Positions 25,001 through 34,100 of a stretch of DNA of 64,000 nucleotides are shown here, in pieces. Every line of letters begins with the position of its first letter. The first letter of the stretch is position 1. Origin of the DNA: Lineus longissimus (lineage: Eukaryota; Nemertea; Pilidiophora; Heteronemertea; Lineidae). The stretch is from the NCBI RefSeq assembly GCF_910592395.1, contig NC_088316.1, forward strand, positions 13,082,001 to 13,146,000, given 5' to 3'. A program made the translations under genes and the position numbers. The notes under the pieces were generated by a model that was given only the letters and a program-made list of their open reading frames with translations, was not told the DNA's origin and ran no database searches.

Positions 25001-26697
25001 AAGTAGGCAGGTGAAATATTTTATTGAAGAATTGAGAGCTTTTCTTTCATTCTGACCAGTAAAAATACTTATTTGAAAAAAAAAGAATTATTTTGCCTGC
25101 CTACCTCTACCTACTATGAAAAGAGTGGAGCAGGTAACTAGCCAGTAGGGTAGTAAAGAGAGATATAATGAATGAGAAAAGTCGAAAGTCGAAAGTAGTA
25201 GTTATTACTAGAAAGTAATGTCAGAAACTTTCAACTTTCGTTTAATTTTCCGGGGACGAATTATCTTCGAGGACGAATTTCCCAGGGACGAATTATCCTA
25301 GGGGACATATTTTCCGGGGACGAAATTTTCCTCGGGGACGAATTTTCCAGGGACGAATTATCCTCGGGGACGAATTATCCGGGGACGAATTTTCCTCGGG
25401 GACGAATTTTCCGGGGACGAGTTTTCCAAGGGGACCAATTTTCCGGGGACGAGTTTTCCGGGGACGAATTTTCCTAGAGCCTTTTAAAACATACCTCTGG
25501 TATCATGGGATCTTCCTTGACTGTGCCATTTTGTTCCCTCAACAGATCACATTTTTCCTCCCCGGTCCCACGCTCTGTGGTCACATCGATTATGAGCTTC
25601 TTATCGCTGCCACCAGGGTCCTTTTTATGTGTCGGCGAAAGTTGGTGCTTTTTGATCAGCTTGTATTTACAGTCTATGATTAAGAGCATTGCTTTTACAC
25701 TGGAAAGTAAAAGAGGAAATGATGATGTAATGTATAGTATGTCACTAATTTTCACATCCTTTGAGGACTGTTGGTTACTACTTCATAGTATACTTTTTCA
25801 TTGAAATGTCAGTCAGACACAGAAACTAATTGCAAGCAAGTTCAAAATTAGGAGACATCCCTTTTCTTGTCTTAAACTAAAGTTCAACAGAGGCGCAGAG
25901 CTTGTTATTATGTTAGTTTCAGCTACTCCTTGTCTTGATCAACATTCAGCTATCATGAATAGGTTGTGTATGGACCTTTCCAACAAAGACGAACCAGGGG
26001 CCAAACAAAACAAATACGCGCACAAAATTCTACAGGTCAGAAGGCCCAAGAAAAACTTCGGACAATGCCATAAGCCACGGTGGCCCTTGTTCCACGGGAA
26101 ACACCTGATTGGTCAGCGCCCAAACAGAGTTCTTCGAAATCGTCCATTGGCCCAATACTCACCTAACAAGTCCTACAGCTGACATGACTAGAATGCCTTC
26201 TATTACACCGGCCTAGAAGAACAAACAGGTAAATGGTCAGTCATAAGATATTTTAAGATGGGTGTATATTAACGAGACAAATGTCAAGGTCATCCAATCC
26301 ATCCACCCGTATCATGCATTCAATCATGACACTTTATTAGTATTATCATTTTGAAGTCCCCAATAAATAAAACAAACAGCAAACATGTGACAATGGCTAT
26401 ATGAATGTAAGGCGGTACCACTTCAAGTACTTTATGGTGTTGTTGGTAATGATACAGGCCTATATTTACATGCATGCAGAGCATGCACTGCAATTCCTTA
26501 GGCTTACTCATACACTGCATGCATGGCAGCATGCATGAACATGACAGATTTTTGACACGTTCACAACACCGGCATTTTCTCACCTCCTTGAAAGCAAACG
26601 GCAAACCAAGGACACCTGCCCCAATGAATGATATAAAAATGTTGGCCACAATCTTTATGGTGCTCTTAGACCCTGATGATGTGGCCGAAACAGCCAT
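16034..26697 (-). CDS. AVT3/SLC36-like amino acid transporter (PF01490 family), complete, 13 exons
   Basis: Thirteen phase-compatible GT-AG exons: 26584-26697, 26163-26212, 25495-25699, 23356-23455, 23030-23096, 22625-22705, 21299-21433, 21095-21161, 20100-20217, 19643-19713, 19322-19473, 18007-18066 and 16034-16190. Together they encode 458 aa ending in TAG. Family marks in order: ANIFISFIGAGVLGLPFAFK (first membrane helix), AGVIEGILVMSAVGL, IDCKYKLIKKH, GLPFFLAVGIYCYEGAGMIL, FGVFGYL, FPVMRILERKL, MVIPNFANLMALIGASCC and a final GVVGTIIGMLD helix. The order matches auxin/amino-acid-permease carriers of the plant/yeast AVT3 and animal SLC36 type, which move neutral amino acids across vacuolar or lysosomal membranes, usually proton-coupled. 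A hydrophilic loop of about 45 residues between the early helices is Lys/Glu-rich. Substrate and compartment are inferred. Several introns carry repeats close to splice sites. Confidence 0.9.
18345..19320. repeat. Tandem array of about 13 units of 74-76 bp
   Basis: Units carry TTTACAGTATGCAAAACTC, then TTTGATCCACCAAAAATT and CTGAAGATTCTTTTGACTT. Variants differ by a two-base AT indel and by TATCTG versus TCTCTG. The array lies in intron 11 of the amino acid transporter. Its right end merges with the GTAAGT splice donor of exon 11 (minus strand): the donor's intron sequence TAAGTCAAAAG is part of the repeat unit. Confidence 0.95.
19529..19582. repeat. Dispersed AATTACAAATT...GGCCTTT repeat, one of several copies
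   Basis: A short A/T-rich motif ends in TAGGCCTTT. Related copies are at 22081-22140, 32107-32147, 53165-53226 and 53761-53822, each with an AATT-rich block, a TTTTTAAC or similar middle, and GGCCTTT or TAGACCTTTA at the end. The family is unclassified. Confidence 0.5.
20403..20643. mobile_element. Terminal-inverted-repeat MITE, fold-back type, copy 1
   Basis: The left arm from ATATGTGACTCGCTCTACC to about 20510 is matched along nearly 100 bp by its reverse complement, ending GGTAGAGTGGGTCACATAT. The centre is about 25 bp. No coding capacity. It lies in intron 8 of the transporter and abuts a second element with the same termini. Confidence 0.85.
20640..20833. mobile_element. Terminal-inverted-repeat MITE, copy 2, adjoining copy 1
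   Basis: It begins ATGTGACCCGTTCTAGC then AAAACCAATCGCAT, and ends GCGACTGGTTTTGC then TGGAACGGGTCACATAT, giving inverse termini of about 30 bp. The interior partly matches the arm of copy 1 (CACAAAAGGCAGACAATAG). The two copies share the ACATATGTG junction. Confidence 0.75.
21917..22050. repeat. Dispersed repeat, copy B (partner at 14648-14760)
   Basis: It shares TTTGCTGCC, TAATGGTTAA, GAGTTGAAA and GATGGTGCAT with the copy at 14648. It adds a small inverted motif, GTGAAATTTCAC. It lies in intron 6 of the transporter. Confidence 0.5.
24664..25481. mobile_element. Fold-back element with tandem-repeat arms and a 9-bp target duplication
   Basis: The element is 818 bp and flanked by TTTTAAAAC at 24655-24663 and 25482-25490. 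Its termini are inverse: GGTTACAGGAAAATTCG on the left, and the right end read backwards gives GGCTCTAGGAAAATTCG. The outer arms (about 24670-24839 and 25238-25475) are tandem degenerate units of 14-17 bp around ATTCGTCCCCG. The inner arms (about 24843-25020 and 25095-25235) are a second, non-tandem inverted repeat containing GTAGTAATAACTAC-like and TACCTACCCCAC-like blocks. It sits in intron 3 of the transporter, with the target duplication beginning four bases inside the exon 3 splice donor. No coding sequence. Confidence 0.9.
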
Positions 26698-27281
26698 TTT
26701 AGCTTGAAATCGGATGTAAATTGGAACAGATCTTTCCACAATTTTGTATACAAATGCAACTTGACCAAACTTGCTCAAATGACGGCAGAGCAGAGATTTT
26801 AGTTTGTACACTTACAGCTAGAGAGCGCTGCGGTCATCAATGAAAACTTAAAGGGAGTGAGCGATTTATTTTAAATAGGATTCAAGACAAAGATTAATAA
26901 GATTTGATAAAAATATACATGATTAAGATGTATTGTTGGCGCAAAGAAATAAAAAGAAATTATCAAGGGAACTACCCCTTGGGAACTGCCCAGCATCTAA
27001 TAGATAGGGTCATGGAGGTATAAATAATTTATTTATACCTCCATGGTCAGTGTCACACATGATGTATATTTTGAATAAATCTTATTTATCTTTGTGATGA
27101 ACCCTATCATGGAGGTCTTATTTATACCTCCATGGATAAAGTCAGTGTATTTGCATTTGCTACAGTACGTACAGTGTGGCATGCAGGCTTGTTGGCTGAT
27201 CATAAATTTGGTCCCCCAATTCTGTGGTACGGCCTCGTTTTGGGAATTGTCGTAAATACGTCACTGGGGCTGAAGTCTATT
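26698..27281. other. Upstream region of the amino acid transporter
   Basis: No gene is seen. A minus-strand open frame extends upstream of the ATG at 26697 but has no domain support, so it is treated as 5' leader. The region contains the hairpin at 27011-27045 and related GGAGGTATAAAT fragments. Confidence 0.4.
27011..27045. repeat. Perfect 15-bp inverted repeat
   Basis: CATGGAGGTATAAAT at 27011-27025 and its reverse complement at 27031-27045 flank AATTT. Two partial copies of the same arm follow at about 27112-27135. It lies just upstream of the transporter gene. Confidence 0.8.
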
Positions 27282-29642
27282 AATAATAATAATAATAATA
27301 TTTTATTGCGCTTAATGTATACAAGGATACTATGGCAAAATACAGAATACAGAATACAGCACAAGATACAGGATATATTACGGGAAAGAAAATACAGTAG
27401 AGTATACAGTAAAGAGCAAGTGTTATGTCAGAAGTAAACTACTTCTTAAATCCCATATAGATTTCAAGTATTTTCCTGTTTTAATTATAACGGATTGTGT
27501 CTCAGAATTCAGAATTTTACAGAGTTTCTCTAAATCTGTTAATCCCTTTAAATCAATTAAGGTATGAATGTATTCAAAGTAATCAGTGCGAATTTGTGCA
27601 TATTTTGTACATTGCATAAAGAAATGAACTTCATTCTCTACATCATTTCCACAGAGCAAGCACAGTCTCTCTTCAGGCTTTTGTTTTATATACCTGCCCA
27701 CCTCGATTTGGAGCTTATGGCTACTTAGCCTCAAAGATGAAAACAAGTAGTGGTATTTACTTCGCGTCCCCTTTTTCAAATATGGTTGTATTTGGTTTCC
27801 ATTATACATATGCTTATAAGTTCTTAATTTAGGATAGTTTTCTATTTGTGATGGAATGGACTCGTTATATTTCTTTCTATAATGTTCTTGTATTTTCTTA
27901 ATAACATTTTGTTTCAATAGTAATGATTGTGCTTCCCATTGCCCTCCAAAGCCAGAGTCAGTTAAAATTTCTTTAATGTTATAGGTCCATAGGTGTTTTG
28001 ACCCAGAGGGACATCGCTTCAGTTGTTCTAGCTCCCACATGTACGCTTGTTTTATAATTCTGTCATCTGGAAGTGATTTTAACCAAGACCAGTGACCCAG
28101 TGTTGATTTTAAAATATCATAAATAATGGGATAGAGCCCAAGTTCACATCTTGAGGCAATATTCGAGGTACACTTGCCCACCGATAAAATGTGCTTACAC
28201 ATTCTATTTTGTAACATCTGAAAAGGGTATTTATCAATTTTCGATGTTTGTGGATTTTTCAGTAGCTTTAGGCAATCAGCCCCCCAAACCTCACATCCAT
28301 AAGTTAGAATTGGCTTTACAATAGCATTAAAGAGTTTCATAATTATTTCTGGGTATAGGATGTTTTCTCTTAAGAGCTCTGCTCTGATTTTAAAATAAAC
28401 TCTACAAGCTTTAGTGTAAAGCTCCTTGATATTTATTGAAAAAGACCCATTGCTACTGAAGGTAATACCTAAGTATTTATACTCCTGTACTAGATCAAGT
28501 ACTTTACCGTACACAGAAAACTTCACATTTGATTTAATTTTCCCTGATGGACTGAATATCATGATTTTGCTTTTGTCAAGATTGACCTCTAGTTTGGATT
28601 GGACACAGAACTGACTTAACCCATCCAGACATTTCTGCAGCCCTTTCTCACTTTCCGATACAAGTAGAAGATCATCAGCATATAACAGACAATTGAATAC
28701 AGCGTCACATAGCTTTACAGGGTCACATTCAGGAGTGAATACATCACAGATATCATCAATGAAAATATCAAATAAGAGAGGGCTAAGGTTGTCTCCCTGT
28801 TTTATACCGATGTTACCTTTGATCGACTTAGAGTAACCTGCATCTGTTCTAACTTTATACATAGTATTATCATACATTGATTCAATGACTTCAAAATATT
28901 TTCCATTTATCCCTTTTTTCAATAATTTGGTGAGTAGTATTTTTCTATCAATCTTGTCAAAAGCTTTCCTGAAGTCTATAAAGCAAGAGAAGAGTCTCTT
29001 TTTACCAGTTTTTACATATTTATGTAGCAAACTGCGCAAGGTGTGTATATGCTCAGTTGTGCGAAAAGATGGCCTGAAGCCAGCTTGGTTATTCCTGATA
29101 AGAGGTGATGTCTCATTCAGTTTCAGTAGCCTGGTGGCCATGATGCTATTAAAAACCTTGCCAAGGCAACTTGTCAGGCATATACCTCTGTAGTTATTAC
29201 ACTCTTTAGTATCACCTTTCTTATATATAGGACACAAAATACCCGTATTCCATGCAACAGGAAAGGAGCCAGAATCTAAAACCTTGTTGAACAGTTTGAC
29301 CATTGCAGGCGCTAAAAAGTCCATTCCATTTTTTAACATTTCATTTAGAATCATGTCTTCACCACACGCTTTGCCATTTGATAGTTTTCTAATTGCAGTC
29401 TTCACCTCTTTGAAACATATAAAGTAGTCTAACTGACCCTTTTGCTGCTGAAGTTTCTTTTTTGTTTCTGCAAAAAAATCGTTATCTTTTTCATTTCCAT
29501 CATTTTTCACTAGAAGGGACGAAATAGATGGGGATAATGGATGGGGATGACCATGGAGCGGATCGAGGCTAATTAGTATTTCCCACGAGCGATTTACTTT
29601 CTTCACACCAGGTGACGCCATTTTGTTTCCCATATTTGGCAT
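27282..29642 (-). mobile_element. Non-LTR retrotransposon (LINE) fragment with intact reverse transcriptase frame
   Basis: The open frame at 27423-29642 encodes 739 aa without a stop. Reverse transcriptase motifs are in order: NGKACGEDMI, CPIYKKGDTKECNNYRGI, NQAGFRPS, CFIDFRKAFDKI, IKQGDNLSPLLFDIFI, the catalytic LLYADD (Asp-Asp at about residues 323-324), and YKYLGITF. A C-terminal Cys/His motif begins CLLCGNDVENEVHFF. The 3' tail ends in an (ATT)n microsatellite, seen as AAT repeats near 27282-27300. No apurinic endonuclease domain precedes the RT, so the copy is 5'-truncated. The first 40-50 residues do not look like LINE sequence and may be host DNA in frame. The clade (Jockey, CR1 or RTE-X-like) is not settled. 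Confidence 0.93.
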
Positions 29643-29853
29643 AATTTATGCCGCAGCGTCATTGCAGGCAATCGTTACAAACAAATCGTTGCAAGTTAAT
29701 TAGATTTATTACATGAATATAAGTCATATTAGTAACATGTACATCCAAGTTTGTACTTGACAAACAAATCATTTATACAAATAAGAAGGTTCGTAAGGTT
29801 ATACATAAAAGGAAATTCATCTTGCTGATACAGTGATATTAAGCTGAATATAT

Positions 29854-29933
29854 ACACTCCGGACGCGGTGGACCAGCGGCCTCGATTAGGATGACGATCG
29901 ATCAGGACGACAAAATGGACTGCATGAGTCTAG
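29854..29933 (+). mobile_element. Short dispersed element, copy 2 (GGACGCAGTGGAC family)
   Basis: It begins ACTCCGGACGCGGTGGACC and ends ACAAAATGGACTGCATG then AGTCTA. It aligns with the copy at 11934 on the same strand and with the inverse copy at 37748. Confidence 0.6.
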
Positions 29934-30071
29934 CTAAATGAGGTTTAAATGTTTTAAACGGTTTGCAGAAATGAAAAATATTAGCGATAGGATATTCGCC
30001 GAAAAACCTCGACGGCATATATTTGTGTTGGCCAAAAAAACCATTAAAGCTTTTTCAAGAGCTAAAAAACC

Positions 30072-30077
30072 TTTATT
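30072..30077 (-). terminator. Polyadenylation signal for the TMEM272-like gene
   Basis: AATAAA on the minus strand, about 167 bp downstream of the TAA stop at 30246-30244. The position is normal for a 3' UTR. Confidence 0.5.
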
Positions 30078-30243
30078 TCTAAGAGGGTACGTCTTATTTG
30101 GGTTGAGAGGCACGCTGTTCACTCTGTGGTCGGATTTTGGGTGATGGAGCTGGCTGAGAGGCAGGCATCGGAGCAGCGGCCTTCAAGGTTGCAATATTCA
30201 CCCAGCGATTCCTCCATGAGTATGAGTTTACTTTAATAGGGTA

Positions 30244-31700
30244 TTACTTCCGACTACAACACAAGGAGACACAGCCAACAAAACAGACGCAACAACATGT
30301 CGAGGCGAGGACGATATAACTTGCTGTGGTCACCCAGAACGCGTAGAGATAAAGGGTCGGATGACAATAGTTAGGACTTGCGGCGTTTTCGTAGTTGACT
30401 TGGTTGTAAACGCGATAGATCCAAACATTGCCTGGAAAAAATCAAAGTAAATTCCATCATGTTTTCGCCAATATGTCATCAAAGGGACCACTTGGGCGTG
30501 GGATTCACTACGCCAAGGATTGTGCCTCAGCATGCTATCATGTGACACCATTATGTAGTATCGCGCTATGCTGATCTCTATTACTTTCGCCGGCCAGTGT
30601 TGCGTGGCGGTTTCGGACATGGCTTGTGAATTTCAGGCAGGCCTTTGATTAAACCCCGTCGCATGGCCAGTGCATTGTTCATTGCAGTTCAACGAGTTTT
30701 CAATTATCCCGTTTGGAGGAATCACGGTCCTGCTAGAACTAAATTTTAAGAAACACCAACATATTTCATCCTCAAGTTCTCCCTTTAAAAGTTTCACCCT
30801 GACTGCATGGTCCTGCACATCACAGTCACGGCACTTACCCGCAATAAACCAGGCCAATAAGAAGCAGCTAACGAGCCCATCAAATGGATTCGTCTTGGCA
30901 TTCTCGTCTTCTTTATCCTGCTTCCTGTTGCAAATATTCTGAACGAGATTCGATAAATTTTTCAGAACACCGAAGCAGCCTCCGACGATCAGGTAGATTG
31001 GAATGAACCTCTCGATGTTACAGGAATTCAGATAGAGAACCCCTGGAAAAAAACTCATGGAGATCTGAAAGCGTTCTTTTCCGTTGGTGAAAGTATTCCT
31101 CAAAGGTCAACATATGGGCTTTATTATACATGCTTCCCGAAATTGGTGGCTTGCATTAATTGGAACTAACTTTTTCCCCCTTGTCCGTCATTAAAGGCAT
31201 TCAAGTGTGTTGGTCAACCATGACTATCTCCTTTGTCCCTCCACCATAAGGCCTAGTTTCCTCTTATGACATCACTATTTCGGACACTCAGCGCCCCATT
31301 TCTGGAAAGGTGTATACATATCCACAATTTGCTGTTCAATGAAATGTCAAGGTGACCTCACCATGACCATGGTGTATAGATGTCCGTGATGACCCCTTTG
31401 CTACTCTGATGAAAACATTCACTCCGAATAAGTGTTATAAGGAAAGCTTGACACAACCAAAGAACTTGAAATAAAGATATTTCCGACGAAAGTTAACAGC
31501 GGCAGACGGGACTGCCTTTTCACCATAAGTATAGCTTACTTACCAATGGCGATCATTGATACCGGGATGGCCATCATCAAAGCAATACATATGGTGCAGC
31601 CAACTGAAATCGCGGAGTAGGCAAACATTTTTATACATATTTATGACATGTGAAATGTGATTGTCCCAACATGGTGCATTTTTGCGGTTGATCATATCAT

Positions 31701-31737
<37 letters not shown>

Positions 31738-32905
31738 CTGGTATCTCCACGCGCCTTTTTACCAAGTACGGGAATAAGTCTTACTTGATGAACAGAAGAT
31801 GACCATGACCTTCTTCACGAAGGTCACGTTTCCCTGTGATTCATTCTTTGCTGCCCTTACTTTGCCAAAGAGAGAGTCATAGGTTGGCGGTGAATCTGAA
31901 ATTATATAACAATTTTCAAAATGAAGTACGTGTAGTTAGGATACATGTATCATGCCAACTTCAGCAACCGATGAGAATAAATATGGTGCCAACGACATGC
32001 CATCAGTAGCGTGACCACTGCTTCCGAAGTGTGCACTATTTTGGCAAGAGCTTGGCCAGAACGATATGACGGAAAAACAGTTTACGTATTTAATTTACTA
32101 CGAAGAGTTACAAATTACAAAATTTTTACAAATGGCGTAGGCCTTTGAAGTTACCTTTCTCGTTGGTTTCCAAATCAACCGCAACATCGTATTCTGGTGG
32201 TGTATCCATTATTTCTACAGGCGGACACTATCAGAATATAGACACTTGATAGACACCTAACCTACTCATATAGCCAATGGTGTTGTCTACTAAGTGGGGC
32301 AGGGATTATATATGCCTGGCACTCGTTAACAAACAAACAACCAATACACCGAAATACAAAAACGTAACATGGTATGCTCTGACATTCTTCGATAAAACTA
32401 TTTTTCGTCAATGTTCAGACATATTGTATAAGTTTCAATAGGGAGAATTCGCTGACAGAACGGGTGGATCGTGGGGGGGGGGGGGGGGGGGTCGGGGTCG
32501 TTTGACCTTGTCACGATAATGGCAACTTATAGGCCTATACCGTGCACCATAGACTGTACAGAAAAAAGCCTCCAAGGTTTTGAATGGGCATTCACTTCAT
32601 GTTGAAAGAGTTCTAATTATAGATACCCGCTGTAAATACATGGAACATCTGTCAGTGTTCATCCTTTTTCAGTGTTCCCTTAGTGTTCCTTATTCACGGG
32701 GGGGGGGGCGACCACTAACCATCAACCATTCGGAACCTGATCTATTGTATGGGAAACACTCACACAAAGGAACGCTCACGTATACTGTCAACGATGGTTG
32801 TTAGTATCTTCTTCTTTCAGTGGCATATAAAGGGTTCTTACCATTAGGGTTGTAAAGTGGTGCTGGCTCTTCCATCTGCGCCTCCGCGTCATCCGGGTTC
32901 CCCAT
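30244..32905 (-). CDS. TMEM272-like membrane protein, complete, 6 exons
   Basis: Six exons join in phase: 32842-32905, 32155-32214, 31785-31895, 31544-31603, 30839-31042 and 30244-30431. They encode 228 aa ending in TAA. The N-terminus is acidic and Pro-rich (EAQMEEPAPLYNP), followed by SPPTYDSLFGKVRAAK, a block I associate with invertebrate TMEM272-like proteins. Membrane segments include a short hydrophobic helix (CTICIALMMAIPVSMIAIG), RFIPIYLIVGGCFGVLKNL, a second CFLLAWFIAGNVWIY helix and a final segment. The C-terminus is very Cys-rich (ASTCCCVCFVGC then LCCSRK), which would suit palmitoylation. Function is unknown in the family. The first helix-loop ends in the family pattern L-N-S-C-N-I-E-R-F-I-P-I-Y. 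Identity rests on remembered family resemblance; the gene structure itself is strong. Confidence 0.85.
31702..31738. repeat. (GATT)n microsatellite
   Basis: About nine GATT units in intron 3 of the TMEM272-like gene. Confidence 0.95.
32473..32491. repeat. Poly-G tract
   Basis: An uninterrupted run of about 18 G in intron 1 of the TMEM272-like gene. Other G or C runs are at 32699-32708, 33658-33670 (13 C), 43879-43888 (10 C) and 43998-44020 (23 G). Confidence 0.9.
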
Positions 32906-33189
32906 GATAAACTCGAAGTAAATAACAAAAGAAAAGAACAGTTGGAATCTTAAACTGTTCGTCAGTTTTGTAGAACACCAATGTGCGCTTCACTTCACCG
33001 CTCAGAACTGACAGAGACCTATACATAAAACATTGTACCTGTAGGCCTATTAAGGGCCTTATTGTATGTAATGATATAACAAGGAGGTTTAACTATATAC
33101 GAGTATATGCCTATGACATTATTTTGCGAACCGTGTACTGTAAAATTATATACGCAACGGGTTTCCCGACGTCATGCACTTAATACTAG

Positions 33190-33560
33190 CTTATACAGGC
33201 GACGGTAAAAATGTCCCCAGTAAAATTTAAAAAGTCTACAGGCAAGACAAGCTACAGGTAAAAAGGGTGCAGGTAAAATAGCTACAGGTAAAAAGGCTAC
33301 GAGTAAAAAAGGTTACGGTAAAAAGGCAACCATCTAGGTAAAAACGACAACAGGCGCAGCTATAAAAAGGCCACAGTACATGTACTAAAACTACGATATT
33401 CCTCAATTAAAAAAACCGTTTTCGTCTTTTTTACCGGAGGTCTTTTTCACCTGTTGTCTTTTTTATCTTGATGGTTGTCTTTTTTACCGTAGCCTTTTTA
33501 CCTGTGTAGTCTTTTTTACCGTAACTTTTTTACCTGCAGCGTTTTTTCCCCTCAGCTTAG
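33190..33560. mobile_element. Second fold-back element with tandem-repeat arms (GGTAAAAAG units)
   Basis: The left arm (about 33205-33360) repeats ACAGGTAAAAAGGCTAC-like units. The right arm (about 33415-33545) repeats the inverse, CTTTTTTACCGTAGCC. The centre contains ACATGTAC. Possible flanking AGCTTA copies lie at 33188-33193 and near 33554, but the termini are less clear than in the element at 24664. No coding capacity. Confidence 0.7.
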
Positions 33561-33839
33561 GTTTCTGCGTGGAATAGATTTCATTTTTCTATTCTTGCAA
33601 TAAAACACAATTGGTTTGGCATCATTTCTAGTTTCTGACGGCGTTGAAGCAGTCTAACCCCCCCCCCCCCTCGAGGTCGACAGCTCATAAAAGAATCATA
33701 GCTTGAAGCGCACGTATCCCTTCGCCGAAGTTAATTATAACACTGTATATGTGCAACGATACCTTTCCCCAATGAACTAGTTTCGATTATTTGCTAATCA
33801 TGCATATTTAATGTAACACATCGGTACGCTAACTGCCCT

Positions 33840-34100
33840 CAGAGAGCTTCTTTTGATCAATGAAATAGTTGATCGCACCGGGAAGGTCGCTCATTGGTCG
33901 AAAGCGCAAAAGACTGATGACGTCACAGATACAATGCGACGACGTCGCATTGTTTTTCGCGCCAGCCTCGTCAAAAATTCATCGGGTTAGCAACGCATCG
34001 GATAGCGACTGGTAAGTTGGAAAAGTTTGTTGTGACACTGAACAAGTGTTTCCACTGCAGTACTGATTTTCTGGGCATAAACTGCGGTTAAGGTAAGTTT
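33840..34100 (+). promoter_or_regulatory. Promoter-like segment with CCAAT, CRE, palindrome and RFX-type half-site
   Basis: In order it shows an inverted CCAAT (ATTGG near 33893), TGACGTCA (33918-33925), an inverted repeat with 10-bp arms (ACAATGCGAC, 33931-33953), a GGTTAGCAAC half-site (33984-33993), and donor-like GGTAAGTT sequences near 34010 and 34092. This suits a 5' untranslated exon of the 426-aa gene that starts at 35858. Which gene it drives is inferred. Confidence 0.45.

Larger units (their letters stand above)
29643..30243. other. Spacer between LINE and TMEM272-like gene
   Basis: No gene is seen. It contains the second copy of the short GGACGC element (29854-29933). A minus-strand polyadenylation signal (AATAAA, reading TTTATT at 30072-30077 on the plus strand) lies about 170 bp beyond the stop codon of the TMEM272-like gene. 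Confidence 0.5.
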
